The notes beneath the pieces were generated by a model that was given only the letters and a program-made list of their open reading frames with translations, searched no databases and was not told where the DNA came from. From Paralithodes platypus (taxonomy: Eukaryota > Arthropoda > Malacostraca > Decapoda > Lithodidae), in assembly GCA_032716605.1 (NCBI GenBank), contig CM064545.1, positions 6,226,463 to 6,290,462 on the forward strand: DNA of 64,000 nt. The letters run 5' to 3'. The translations under genes and the position numbers were made by a program. Positions 53,661 through 64,000 of the stretch are shown here, piece by piece. How positions within the stretch are numbered: the stretch's first letter is position 1; each line of letters begins with the position of its first letter.

Positions 53661-54768
53661 AAATTGTTCTAACAGTTCATATACTTTGTAAAGGCTTCTA
53701 ACTTCAAGGAAAACTAATAACCAATAAAATGCTATAAAAATAGGGTTGGTGGTGAATTATTCCTGCGTCATTCGCATCCGCCTAATCGTCAGTGGTGTTC
53801 GTTATGTTCTAGATTCTGACTTTGTTATGTCTGCCACACTAAACCAAAGGTCTCCCCGAGGTCAGACGGTCCCAACGTGCCGCAGCTCCCAACTGAGCAG
53901 CACTCGTGTTCTAAAGACACTGATTTTCCGAAAGGAGTGACAGTGATAGCCTGAATCCTTACTAAGTACTACTAACCACCTTCAAACGGCCAGACTCTAG
54001 AATCAAGTGATCAAGGGATATTACACTTATTCCAGTACACAAACCCGGGTATTTTAGTTGGCCTGGCAACCAACATAGCAGTAAAGCTCTCTCACCTAAG
54101 AGCTGTCCAGCCAGATGCACCATAGAACGGTCATAGGGACTGGTCAAGCATTACATGTTAGGAGAGAGAGAGAGAAAGAGAGAGTGCCTTGCTCCAAATA
54201 TTCAAGTCGTGAAGAAAAAAGGTAAACGAAATTGAAAATCCCTGGCAGAGAGGCGGAACAAGAGAAAGAGGGAGGAAGAGTCAGTCAGGTGGCTGGATAA
54301 AAATATAATTGTTTCCCTTGACCTCGAGAAATAAGCTTTGACCTATTCTCTGTGATATCCCTTTACAGGATTTGGTTTATAAAAATGTTATGTATGTTAT
54401 TTTACATTAAATAACGCTATCATTCAATATAACACCGATCGTTATCACTGGCACTTTCAAAGGGGAACAATATTCAGTGCTTTACTAAATGTTTTTTGTT
54501 TTCAAGTTTGCATTAACATTTATCCAGCCCCCATGACGGTGATGGCATATACTGTATATGTAGAATATATGTAATCATATGTATTATATTTTCTTATAAT
54601 TACTTCGCTGTTGCTTAAATATATTTTTTTATAATTTGTATATTAATCTAAATTCAATACTATCCAGTATTGATTAAGTTTTAACTGTGTTTGTTTAAGA
54701 GTTTAAATTCTAAGTGGTTCAGTCAGTTTTCATAATTTTTTTTCAAATCTTTAATCATTTTTCATTTT
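53661..54768. other. Unassigned upstream of CR1-B
   Basis: Possible 5' UTR of CR1-B at the left end, then AT-rich DNA with a GA-rich patch at 54162-54184. No gene recognised. Confidence 0.4.
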
Positions 54769-55108
54769 GTTTTAGTAAAACTTAAGCTACATCTACGATA
54801 ATATTAAACTACATTATAAATAGCTTGTGTTAGGCTCGGTTTAGTAAAACTTAGGCTACATCTACGATAATATTAAACTACATTATAAATAGCTTGTGTT
54901 AGGCTCGGTTTAAACGTAGGCTACATCTACGATAATATTAAACTACATTATAAATAGCTTGTGTTAGGCTCGGTTTAAACTTAGGCTACATCTACGATAA
55001 TATTAAACTACATTATAAATAGCTTGTGTTAGGCTCGGTTTAAACTTAGGCTACATCTACGATAATATTAAACTACATTATAAATAGCTTATGTTAGGCT
55101 CGGTTTCA
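54769..55108. repeat. Five-unit tandem repeat, about 62-70 bp
   Basis: Each unit contains GGCTACATCTACGATAATAT then TAAACTACATTATAAATAGC then TTGTGTTAGGCTCGGTTTA. Units 1-2 include TTTAGTAAAACTTA, units 3-5 the shorter TTTAAACTTA. Identity is very high. Confidence 0.93.
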
Positions 55109-55253
55109 ATTAAAGTCTGAGTCAAACTAGTTTAAGTGAGAATTGTTATCGTCAATATTTAATGGTCAATATTTGTTTGGTTAGATTTGAATATTATTTA
55201 TTTATCATATCTGAAACTACTGTATATTCGTCGATAGAATATATCCCAAAATC

Positions 55254-55650
55254 ATCTATCTATCTATTGCCTGATGCCGTAATCCCCGAAGGTGTGGCCA
55301 CGAACGAACCGCCCCCATGCACCTCTGTCCCCAGTCAGTCGACGCCCCTCCTCCCAAACAGCACCGCATTCATCCATATACTTCCTCACTCCATCCTTCC
55401 ACCTCTCGTTCGGTCTACCTCTCCCTCTCTGTCCTTCCACCTCGCTCTCGTACACCCTCTTAGTCATTCTCTCGCTTTCCATACGTTTCATATTGCCGAA
55501 CAATCTCAAGTTGTTCCTTTTCACACTTTCCAGTACATCTACCTCCACACCACACCTCCTTCTTACTTCCTCATTCGTCTGTCTATCCCTCCATGTAACT
55601 CCTCACGCACTTCTTAAGTAACTCATTTCCACCGCTCTCACTCTTGCTGT
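55254..55650 (-). mobile_element. RTE-like LINE 3' end with (TAGA)n tail
   Basis: Minus strand: VRAVEMSYLRSA, GVTWRDRQTNEEVRRRCGVE, then a 94-codon frame with MKRMESERMTKRVYESEVEG, RGRPNERWKDGVRKYMDE and TGDRGAWGRFVRGHTFGDYG, then three to four TAGA units (55254-55268). Same subfamily as the fragments at 4429 and 62038. Confidence 0.8.
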
Positions 55651-55767
55651 ATTATCCAAGGGGTTCAACATATCATCCAATATAATATCCAATACACAGT
55701 TATTTCATTATATGGTAACTCATTGATCGAGGTTATCATAATGAAATAAAATTACCACAACAATATA

Positions 55768-55906
55768 GAAAATGTCTTGTACTGTATATAACATTTGTAG
55801 CTAAAATGTCTTGTACTGTATATAACATTTGTAGCTAAAATGTCTTGTACTGTATATAACATTTGTAGCTAAAATGTCTTGTACTGTATATAACATTTGT
55901 AGCTAA
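55768..55906. repeat. Four-unit 34-bp tandem repeat
   Basis: AAAATGTCTTGTACTGTATA followed by TAACATTTGTAGCT repeats four times almost without change. Confidence 0.93.
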
Positions 55907-56344
55907 AATCCCTGCCTGATAAAAAGGATTTTCATAGAGGCCCATAGACTACTGTTTATTGATGATATATTTACCCAAAGAGGATTATGTCCGCTCTGAC
56001 ATAAAACGATTTTATACAGATTAAGATTTGTGGAAATTAATAGGGTTAAGTCAATCTCCATCAACCCTCTGACTTCCATGCACTCTATATATTCTGAATA
56101 AAATCGTCTAATAATAGTCAGAAAAAAAATATGCGTAATCGTACCTTGAAAGGGTTAATGTAGGGCTCAGAGTAATTTTAAAAGTTGACCTCATAAGCTT
56201 ACAAATCAATGTTGAAGATTTAAGTTGAGGAAGAAAATAAAGAAAGATTGAGTGAGCTTAGGTTGATTTTGGTTTGATAAAGCTTAGACTATTAAAGGAA
56301 AGGTTACGGTAGGCTAGGATTGCATAGTACTAACTTCGCCTTTT
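55907..56344. other. Unassigned AT-rich stretch
   Basis: No frame or repeat partner recognised. Confidence 0.4.
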
Positions 56345-56715
56345 TTTATTTTTTGTTTTCTATGTGAATGAGGGAGACAAAAGGCATAACTGCCTGCAGC
56401 GAGTGCCTCCCCCAGATTTCAAAGAGTGACAGGGCCGATATCAAGGGACGTTCGAGCTAAAATGCCTGGACACACGGAGTTTGAAGCAATTTAAGTCATA
56501 GGAAGAGGGAAAGACTGATTCTGGGAGAGAGTTCCAGAGCTCAGCAGTTGAATAGAAGAAAGTCTGAGAATAACGTTTCACTCTTGGGTTGGAGAATTGC
56601 ACAGAGTAGGGGTGGGATTGTGTTGCAAGGCGGGTACTACGTACCCTACGTAGAGGAGGTGGTATACACTGGGAAAGCTCCAAGGAACACTGATTATTGT
56701 AGTAGCGATTGAATA
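56345..56715 (-). mobile_element. J1 3'-end fragment
   Basis: Minus strand: ELSQCIPPPLRR, YSTAELWNSLPESVFPSSYD, FKLRVSRHFSSNVP, stop, then the J1 3' UTR and T-rich tail at 56341-56360. It is 5'-truncated to the last about 350 bp and is close in sequence to 34741-35030. Confidence 0.85.
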
Positions 56716-57115
56716 GCCTAGGTTAGATTGGAACACAAAATGTTAGCGGAAGTATCAGGCTATCTTTGGTTATAGTCTGTTCATTATAGAAAGTCCAAAA
56801 ATGTTAACCTCTAACCCCTTTAACTTACAAAGGACAAGAGTTATCATGCTATTATTTCAACCAATTGGGAAGAGTCAGCCCCCTGGCTGATTCTTCCCAA
56901 ATGGTGTGCAAATTTACAGGACATTTCCTCTAGCTCTTTTTGAGATACAACAGTTAAGGGTCACGATTTCTGGCCTACACATAATGAACAGAGTAGAAGT
57001 GTGGCCAATTTATCTCTGAGTATAGGACTGAACGAAACATCGTGTGGACGAAATAACATAGCGAATGATTGAGGACAGTGACTTGAAGTGAATTTACTGT
57101 TCGAACTGACTGTTA
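56716..57115. other. Unassigned; small inverted repeat
   Basis: ATTGGGAAGAGTCAGCC and GGCTGATTCTTCCCAA at 56861-56900 form a 15-16 bp hairpin with a loop of a few bases. No gene seen. Confidence 0.45.
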
Positions 57116-59233
57116 TAAAAGTGACTGAGTGAAGTGACTATGGATGAAATGACTGGATGAAGTGGCTGCGGGTGAAGTGATTGTGGGTGAAGTGACTGTG
57201 GGTGAAGTTACTGTGGGTGAAGTGACTGTGGGTGAAGTGACTGTGGGCAAAGTGATTGTGGGTTAAGTGATTGTCGGTGAAGTGATTGTGGGTGAAGTGA
57301 TTGTGGGAGAAGTGACTGTGGGTGAAGTAACTGTGGGCGAGGTGATTGTGGGTGAAGTGATTTTGGGTGAAGTGACTGTGGGTGAAGTGACTGTGGGTGC
57401 AGTAACTCTGGATGAAGTGACTGTGGGTGAAGTGATTGTAGGTGAAGTGATTGTAGGTGAAGTGACTGTGAGTGAAGTGACTGTGGGTGAAGTGACTGTG
57501 GGTGAAGTGACTGTGGGTGAAGTGATTGTGGGTGACATGACTGTGGGTGAAGTAACTGTGGGTGAAGTGATTGTGGGTGAAGTAACTGTGGGTGAATTGA
57601 CTGAGGGTGAAGTGACTGGGTGAAGTGATTATTGGGAAAGTGATTGCGAGTGATGTGACTGTGGGTGAAGTGACTGTGGGTGAAGTGACTGTGGGTGAAG
57701 TGATTGTTGGAAAAGTAACTGTGGATGAAGTGACTGAGGGTGAAGTGACTGTGGGAGAAGTGACTGTGGGTGAAGTGACTGAGGGTGAAGTGATTGTGGG
57801 TAAAGTGACTGTGAGAGAAGTGACTGAGGGTGAAGTGACTGGGTGAAGTGACTGTGGGTGAAGTAACTTTGGGTGAAGTGACTGTGGGAGAAGTGACTGA
57901 GGGTGAAGTGACTGAGGGTGAAGTTACTGTGGGTGAAGTGACTGGGTGAAGTGACTGAGGGTGAAGTGACTGGGTGAAGTGACTGTGGGTGAAGTAACTT
58001 TGGGTGAAGGGACTGTGGGAGAAGTGACTGAGGGTGAAGTGACTGAGGGTGAAGTTACTGTGGGTGAAGTGACTGGGTGAAGTGACTGTGGGTGAAGTGA
58101 CTGAGGGTGAAGTGACTGTGAGTGAAGTGATTGTGGGTGAAGTGACTGAGGTGAAGTGACTGAGATGAAGGGACTGTGGGGTGAAGTGACTGTTGGGTGA
58201 AGTGACTGTTGGGTGAAGTGACTGAGGGTGAAGTAACTGGGTGAAGTGACTGTGTGTGAAGTGACTGGGTGAAGTGACTGAGGGTGAAGTAACTGAGGGT
58301 GAAGTAACTGGGTGAAGTGAATGTGGGTGAAATGACTGTGGGTGAAGTGATTGTTGGAAAAGTAACTGTGGATGAAGTGACTGAGGGTGAAGTGACTGTG
58401 GGAGAAGTGACTGTGGGTGAAGTGACTGTGGGTGAAGTGATTGTGGGTAAAGTGACTGTGAGAGAAGTGACTGAGGGTGAAGTGACTGGGTGAAGTGACT
58501 GTGGGTGAAGTAACTTTGGGTGAAGTGACTGTGGGAGAAGTGACTGAGGGTGAAGTGACTGAAGGTGAAGTTACTGTGGGTGAAGTGACTGAGGGTGAAG
58601 TGACTGGGTGAAGTGACTGTGGGTGAAGTAACTTTGGGTGAAGGGACTGTGGGAGAAGTGACTGAGGGTGAAGTGACTGAGGGTGAAGTTACTGTGGGTG
58701 AAGTGACTGGGTGAAGTGACTGTGGGTGAAGTGACTGGGTGAAGTGACTGAGGGTGAAGTGACTGTGGGTGAAGTGATTGTGGGTGAAGTGACTGAGGGT
58801 GAAGTGACTGAGGGTGAAGTGACTGGGTGAAGTGACTGTGTGTGAAGTGACTGTGGGTGAAGTGACTGAGGGTGAAGTAACTGGGTGAAGTGACTGTGTG
58901 TGAAGTGACTGGGTGAAGTGACTGAGGGTGAAGTAACTGAGGGTGAAGTAACTGGGTGAAGTGAATGTGGGTGAAATGACTGAATGAAGTGACTGAGAGT
59001 GAAGTGACTGTGGGTGAAATGACTGAATGAAGTGACTGTGGGGGAAGTGACTAAGGATAAAGTGACTGTGGGGGAAGTGACTGTGAGTGAAGTGACTCTG
59101 TGTGAATTATGTGACTGATTAAAATGACGGGAGTTCATTTACTGTTAATCCCGCTCTTGGAATATTATTTAGCGAAATGACTGATGAGTGGGTGAAGTGA
59201 CTGAATAAAGCTACTATGGGTGAAGTGATAGCT
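57116..59233. repeat. 2.1-kb minisatellite of 15-bp units
   Basis: The basic unit is GTGGGTGAAGTGACT, with frequent variants (GAGGGTGAAGTGACT, GTGGGTGAAGTGATT, and a shortened GGGTGAAGTGACT). There are well over 100 units. Higher-order repeats are present, because stretches of several hundred bases around 57700-57960 recur around 58340-58600. The 15-bp period keeps frames open on both strands (T-V-G-E-V repeats), which is a by-product, not evidence of a gene. Confidence 0.95.
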
Positions 59234-59470
59234 GATATTTAGTTTTTTTTAACCCCCTTCTCTCTCATGTTTAGGTCAATTAATATTGACATTTTAGGTC
59301 ACTTCCCCAATAGTTTGGCGATCTTAACACCTTCGTGCCATTTACATGTCGATTATTTCCTGGCGAGAGATAGGATGATTACTAGATTAGGATGAACCAG
59401 TCTTTGGCCAGGGCATTTTTCAACCAAACAATGCGCAAATGTATCTCGAATGGGGTTCGCGGCGGTATTT
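59234..59470. repeat. Ancient dispersed repeat, second copy
   Basis: AACCCCCTTCTCTCTCATG and AATAGTTTGGCGAT match 15013-15085. No coding content. Confidence 0.55.
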
Positions 59471-59709
59471 GTTTAAGCTAGATTAAGGTTTAGGGAGGAA
59501 AATATTATTTATAATAATTCATAAAACAAAAAATGAATAAAAGCCTCCCCTTAATTTTGGGTGAACTGATTGTGATATTGAAGAGTCGCCTCCATATGCG
59601 GTAAATTGTCATAAATCTCTGGGGCCTCCTGGAATATTTTCCAAGATATTTTCTTATAGCTGTAAGGAACGCATTTATACCAACGCATAATGTGCTCCCC
59701 CCCACCTCC

Positions 59710-59860
<151 letters not shown>

Positions 59861-59898
59861 ATATATGAAAGATCACATATAACTTATAACTGTGGTAT

Positions 59899-60120
59899 GT
59901 TACTATAGGTATACAAGGCCAACGAACTTTACAATTATCTCGATCCCTGGCCTCTTCGTAACTCAAGAGGACCTTGTGGCTGTAAATTTGCACATCTATT
60001 TCCTTGGTGATATCTTCCCAAATGATAGAAATATCAGCCCGATTGCTTTCATTCATTTTAAGTTATAAGAAGTTGAGGGGTCCAGATTAATGTCAAGTTC
60101 GTTGGCGATACCTATAACCC
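59899..60120. repeat. Imperfect inverted repeat around a short insert
   Basis: CTATAGGTATACAAGGCCAACGAACTT (about 59903-59929) pairs with AAGTTCGTTGGCGATACCTATA (60096-60117). The about 165 bp between them can be read on the minus strand as RADISIIWEDITKEIDVQIY, which I do not recognise. It could be a small TIR element. Confidence 0.5.
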
Positions 60121-60290
60121 ATCTGTCCCCTACTAACTTCCTAATCCTGCCAAGGACATTAGTTCCAGGGTAGTAATTCCCTTTCCAATTTTCCCTTACC
60201 CACTCTAAATCACTGTTTGGACACTTGATCCTCAGTGTTTGGAGGACAAGCAGCCTAGAGGGGTCACTGTCTGTAGCTTGATGTCCTTTG
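60112..60290 (+). mobile_element. CR1 3' UTR fragment
   Basis: Matches the reverse complement of 44757-44940, the CR1-A 3' UTR (for example CTTGATCCTCAGTGTTTGGA and GACAAGCAGCCTAGA), and ends at the CTTTGTATTC terminal word. It is a very short 5'-truncated CR1. Confidence 0.82.
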
Positions 60291-60890
60291 TATTCTCTCT
60301 TTCTCTCTCGCTTTCACACACAAACGCACACGCACAAACACTCGCACACGGACCAAACACAAAAGCACACACAGGAAAGTTTTGTTAATAACATTTCATA
60401 ATATTCATCCAAAAACGCGTCTTACGAGTCGGATTACAGACTGTTGGGATGATTTTCATCAAACATCTGAAATCGACTACAGTTAGCTGTATCTGAATTT
60501 GATACACACTAAATCCATTTATAGTAGTATTATATGTATTATTTCTTTTGTAGGAAAATTTTCGAAAAGGACTAGCCGAAGAAAGTACCAAATGACATAC
60601 ACAAATCGTCACGCACACGTATTAGCGTGTTGGAAGAATAGTAGAGTGGAAGTGAGGGAGAGAGTAATAACTAATATCTCCCATCTATAGGCAGAATAAT
60701 TTAATAGTAGACAGTGGTCCTATTAGGTCGGCCTATAGAAATATAATATCAACATATGTTAGTTGAGTTGAGCTAATAAATTTAGTGTCAACACGAATGA
60801 TAACTAAGATGATACACAGTGGTGCCTTCATTTGTTGGAAGCACTGGCACGTTAGTGTTACTGCTAATATATTTAATGTTGAAAGTAATC
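60291..60890. other. Unassigned non-coding stretch
   Basis: CA-rich near 60317-60370, otherwise AT-rich. No gene seen. Confidence 0.4.
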
Positions 60891-60893
60891 CAT

Positions 60894-61865
60894 TCAATGA
60901 TCACTTGTACTGAATTCTTTTATTATTACTTGGTCATCCTTAGTAGCGAAAATTGAATCAAGGACATTATTGTCTCGTGTTGGAGATTCAACAAATTGGT
61001 ATAGTGAACTTTCGAACAAATTAGTGTACAAATGTAAACCTGTGTGAGATGTTAGTGGTTCACCCCATTTTGGTACTGGTATATAGTCTCCAAAAAACAC
61101 TATATTATGGTTAATACTAATATCGAAAATGTATCATAAATCTGTGTGTCCACATTAAATGGTTGAGCAGGTGGTCGACACATTAATCCAAGGGTATTTT
61201 TTTCCTGTTGATTAGTTTAAAAAATTAAAAAAAAAATCTATATTCCAACTACTCCCTCTCGGGCATAGGCTGAGAGCCTTTACACTACACCGCTGAACAC
61301 GGTGAGGCCCGTGAGGTCTTGCTCCAGTCTAGGGAGTGAGAAATGCGAAGCACCCCGGCTCGAAGCAACTCCATCTCTGAAGCCGTTTTGCCTCTGCGCT
61401 TCACGGTCTCACCCCCCACACTCGGACCCTCACTCTCAGAACGCCACCTTTTGAGCAATTAACTCACTAGGCATTGCCCCCCTGTAACATATTTTGAATA
61501 TGGGAATACTCATACAATGCTGTTTAATCAGGGAATAATGAGGGTATTTTTTTGGCATTTCGGTGTGCTGTGATAATGCAGTGAAACTAGGTACAGCACA
61601 AATTCCATCCCAATAATATCTTCCCATTTACATATTGGGATTCGAACCCGGGTCCATTGGATTACCAGTCCAGTGGCAAGACCACTCTGCCTCACCTCCC
61701 CTAGATGATTATATATTATGTCAATATTATATATTGATTGTTTGGAGACCGGGTCGATATGATTAAGTTCTTCTCTATATATAGCAAAACACCTCCTCCC
61801 TTTTCATTTGTTCGGCTGGAATCAAAAGTTATGTAGCCTGGAATATCATATTCTGCTAAAAAGTA
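60894..61865 (-). pseudogene. CR1-like endonuclease relic, split by the tRNA-headed repeat
   Basis: Minus strand, 61865-61710: YDIPGYITFDSSRTNEKGGG and VLLYIEKNLI. The tRNA-headed repeat (61706-61238) follows, then 61230-60894: LGLMCRPPAQPFNVD, FFGDYIPVPKWGEPLTSHTG, SLYQFVESPTRDNNVLDSIF and STSDH. G-D-F-N has become G-D-Y-I. It is related to CR1-A but more diverged, and no RT is attached. Confidence 0.75.
61238..61706 (-). repeat. tRNA-headed dispersed repeat, copy B
   Basis: The minus-strand head GGAGGTGAGGCAGAGTGGTC leads to a B box GGGTTCGAATCCC. The body matches copy A (31195-31716) through phrases such as CTCTCAGAACGCCACCT and ACTAGGTACAGCACAAATTC. It lacks copy A's extra 60 bp. It is inserted in a CR1 endonuclease, which defines both of its ends well. 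On the minus strand the 3' end is T-rich, so it is not a typical poly(A) SINE. Confidence 0.75.
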
Positions 61866-61876
61866 TTAGATATCTT

Positions 61877-61900
61877 TATATATATATATATATATCTACC

Positions 61901-61949
<49 letters not shown>

Positions 61950-61950
61950 T
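61877..61950. repeat. (TA)n tract
   Basis: Two AT runs separated by CTACCGGTA. Confidence 0.9.
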
Positions 61951-62037
61951 ATGAAGAAATGACAATTAACACACCAATATTTTTATATCATTATTTCTAC
62001 AAACGTCCTTAACATTTAACCACTTACACAATGTGAT

Positions 62038-62275
62038 CTATCTATCTATCTATTGCCTGACGCCGTGATCCCCGAAGGTGTGGCCACGAACGAACCGCCC
62101 CCATCCACCTCTGTCCCCAGTCAGTCGACACCCCTCCCCCCAACCAGCACCGTCTTCGTTCATATACTTCCTCACTCCATCCTTCCACCTCTCTATCGGT
62201 CTACCTCTTCCTCTCTGTCCCTCCACCTCGCTGTCATACACCCTCTTAGTAATTATCTCACTATCATAGTGAGGT
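62038..62275 (-). mobile_element. RTE-like LINE 3' end with (TAGA)n tail
   Basis: Minus strand: MYDSEVEGQRGRGRPIERWK, DGVRKYMNEDGAGWGEG and TGDRGGWGRFVRGHTFGDHG, then four TAGA units at 62038-62052. Same subfamily as 55254-55650, truncated to about 220 bp. Confidence 0.8.
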
Positions 62276-62346
62276 TGGGTTTAGTCTAACACTCAGTACA
62301 TGTTCCTATATATCGACAAGGTATATGTACGAAGAGTGTGTGCTAA

Positions 62347-62420
62347 ACCGTTAATGGTACAGTGGTAGAGCACTGTCGTCCTGTTTGTGGGTCCCGAGTT
62401 CGATTCCCGGTAGTTGCAAT
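62347..62420 (+). pseudogene. tRNA-like sequence
   Basis: A box TGGTACAGTGGTAGAGCAC and B box GAGTTCGATTCCCGG at normal spacing. The middle (CGTCCTGTTTGTGGG) recalls tRNA-Asp, but the acceptor ends do not pair, so a working gene is unlikely. It may be the head of a SINE. Confidence 0.5.
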
Positions 62421-62516
62421 CATTCATTATTTATTAACCCTACACATCACATTGTGTAAGTGGTTAAATGTTAAGGACGTTTGTAGAAATAATGATATAC
62501 TGTATATATGTATATA

Positions 62517-62550
<34 letters not shown>

Positions 62551-62564
62551 TGTATATATATATA

Positions 62565-62712
62565 TATATCTATCTATCTATCTATCTATCTATATGCTCA
62601 GGCCCAATCCCCATTTTGGGGGTAGCCGACTCAAGACAGAGCAATAACAGGGAAAACACAAAAACAACATAAAACAACAAATAAACACAGATAAAAAGCA
62701 CAAAATCACACA
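62565..62712 (-). mobile_element. 3' UTR fragment of the 16.3-kb RTE-like family
   Basis: Starts with TCTATC units then ATGCTCAGGCCCAATCCCCA, matching 16300-16445 almost exactly over about 140 bp, up to CACAC. It has no coding part. (AT)n tracts lie on both sides. Confidence 0.85.
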
Positions 62713-63080
62713 CATATATATATATATTATATATTTTGTATATACAGTATATATATATATATATGTAGTAGTAGTATGTTAAATATTAGCAGCATAACAC
62801 TACGTCCAAAATATTTACAATTGTTAAAGCTGAACTGCCCCAAATATATAAAAGTATAGTTCAAATCTCTCAACTAACAAAGTTAGCCACTACCTTGAAC
62901 AGTTTGGTGTTCAGTCTAGTTGGTCTCAATGGATCAGCTCTAAAAGGTAAATCAAACACAATTGTTCACCAATACTTGTTTGCCAGTTCCTCGCACGTAA
63001 TATATACAGTTCCGTTTACAAAACCAATATCATTTTGTATATATCCCCGATTTTTTATTTTTATTTTTTTCAGAATAGAA
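62713..63080. other. Unassigned AT-rich stretch
   Basis: (AT)n at 62716-62764, then DNA without recognisable features. Confidence 0.4.
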
Positions 63081-63563
63081 ACCAGCAACAAAGTATTCTA
63101 CTAAAAAATATCTCCATCTAAAAATGATCAAGAATTCAACATATCCAAACAAAGAAATCAAAATATTATTACTGCCACATGTATCGTAAGTCGCAGTGGA
63201 TAATTTAGTATTATTTAAGCTGGATATAAAGTGAATCTTTACAGTAAGAATCATCCTGTAGACGATAACTTTGGTTATCCTAAAAATAACAACATGTAAC
63301 TCTCACTGAATCTAATGGAGGACAAATCCTAATAAATCGCAGTTGCCGCCGTTCTGAATAATTAGAGCTAAAAGTTATCGTCTCCAGCTTGGTTCTTACT
63401 GTAAAGATTCACTTTATATCCAGCTTAAATAATACTAAATTATCCACTGCGACTTACGATACATGTGGCAGTTATAATATTTTGATTTCTTTGTTTGGAT
63501 ATGTTGAATTCTTGATCATTTTTAGATGGAGATATTTTTTAGTAGAAGACTTTGTTGTTGGTT
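63081..63563. repeat. Long inverted repeat, arms about 190 bp, spacer about 98 bp
   Basis: 63081-63272 and 63371-63563 are reverse complements with a handful of mismatches. The same peptide frame (VKIHFISSLNNTKLSTATYD..) therefore appears on the minus strand of the left arm and the plus strand of the right arm. I recognise no domain in it and see no TSD at the outer ends. Confidence 0.9.
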
Positions 63564-63662
63564 ACTCACTGTTCATGTCTCCGTCATACGTGCAAGCCAT
63601 AACAAATCTTATGAATAATCGGTCTATCCGTAGCTGATTTGGTTTGTGTCATATATGGATAG

Positions 63663-63960
63663 AATGTTCGGATGGACTTACCTGAATCGTGCCACCTCTT
63701 TGCATTGTTCCCCGAGGTACTAAGGAAGCTGGTAGCACTCAATAGAGAACCAATTGTCATGCACAATGCAGAGCTTTTACACTTCAAAACTAATTTCTTC
63801 CCCGAACCACCTCTCTGTGGAGCTCCCTTCCTCCGAGTGATTATCCATCTATTTTCATCCAACAGCATTATAAATCCATTTGTTAAAGACTCTTTATAAA
63901 AGTAGGATGACATTAGGCACATGGACTTTGTTTTCATATGTTTTTCTTCTTTCCTTTTCT
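63663..63960 (+). mobile_element. Diverged J2 3'-end fragment
   Basis: Shares with 32810-33030 the phrases CACAATGCAGA.CTT, TTCTTCCCCGA (compare TTTATCCCCAGA), ATTAGGCACATGGACTTTGTTTT and the 3' end ..TTTTTCTTC. It is older than the other J2 copies. Confidence 0.7.
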
Positions 63961-64000
63961 CATAATTAAAATTAAATCCTATCACTCAAATTAGACCAAT

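Larger units (their letters stand above)
61985..62498. repeat. Perfect 53-bp inverted repeat enclosing a LINE tail and a tRNA-like sequence
   Basis: ATATCATTATTTCTACAAAC.. (61985-62037) is the exact reverse complement of 62446-62498. Inside lie an RTE-like 3' end (62038-62275) that starts right at the left arm, and a tRNA-like sequence (62347-62420) near the right arm. Confidence 0.92.

Noticed and set aside
54769..55108. CRISPR array
   Set aside because: The repeats are adjacent with no distinct spacers and the setting is eukaryotic; simple tandem repeat.
57263..57846. Long frames of repeated TVGEV / TSPTVTSPT as a repeat protein
   Set aside because: They are the 15-bp minisatellite read in frame on either strand; no start context, domain or conserved ends.
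62347..62420. Functional tRNA gene
   Set aside because: A and B boxes are good but the acceptor stem does not pair; the same judgement holds for 14721-14792.

Overview
The window looks like repeat-dominated DNA from an animal nuclear genome, most likely a crustacean and probably a decapod. That assignment is an inference from the mix of CR1-, Jockey- and RTE-like non-LTR retrotransposons, Penelope-like elements, a THAP/P-type DNA transposon, long (TAGA)n, (AT)n and (TC)n tracts and frequent GGCCTA/GTACCGGTAC words. I found no convincing host gene, rRNA, functional tRNA, CRISPR array or bacterial operon. Every long reading frame I can interpret belongs to a mobile element, and nearly all are broken.

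Layout. 1-4007: a TIR DNA transposon with an unusual PIN/XPG-like plus cysteine-cluster protein. 4.4-7.0 kb: an RTE-like 3' end and a Jockey-like (J3) retroelement. 7.1-14.8 kb: several MITEs with visible target-site duplications (hAT-like; an 8-bp TSD palindromic family; a TA-flanked one), a ruined RTE-like copy holding a tRNA-derived SINE, and GGCCTA-rich non-coding DNA. 16.3-19.5 kb: an RTE-like RT gene on the minus strand, then a decayed CR1 RT with a sevenfold 60-bp internal expansion. 20.0-30.7 kb: a roughly 5-kb block present twice in direct order. Each copy has an RTE-like element interrupted by a J2 insertion and an (AT)n tract, and a CR1 copy interrupted by a Penelope-like element with a GIY-YIG frame and a hammerhead-like motif. 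31.2-37.7 kb: a tRNA-headed repeat, a J2 retroelement and a nearly complete J1 Jockey-like retroelement. 39.1-44.6 kb: another J1 copy split by a TTAA-flanked MITE and by a nearly intact P element (40025-43453) flanked by a perfect 8-bp TSD. 44.7-53.7 kb: two CR1 elements, each with traces of an ORF1 esterase, an endonuclease and an RT. 54-64 kb: short tandem arrays, a 2.1-kb minisatellite of 15-bp units, fragments of the same families, and two strong inverted repeats.

How the parts relate. The window is a record of insertions into insertions, and several can be ordered: P element and TTAA MITE into J1; Penelope into CR1; J2 into RTE-like; SINE into RTE-like; tRNA-headed repeat into CR1. RTE-like 3' ends repeatedly finish in (TAGA)n. 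J2 ends in poly(A), J3 in (AAC)n, and CR1 in a repeated CTTTGTACTC-like decamer. The directly repeated 5-kb block may be a real tandem duplication or two haplotypes joined in the assembly.
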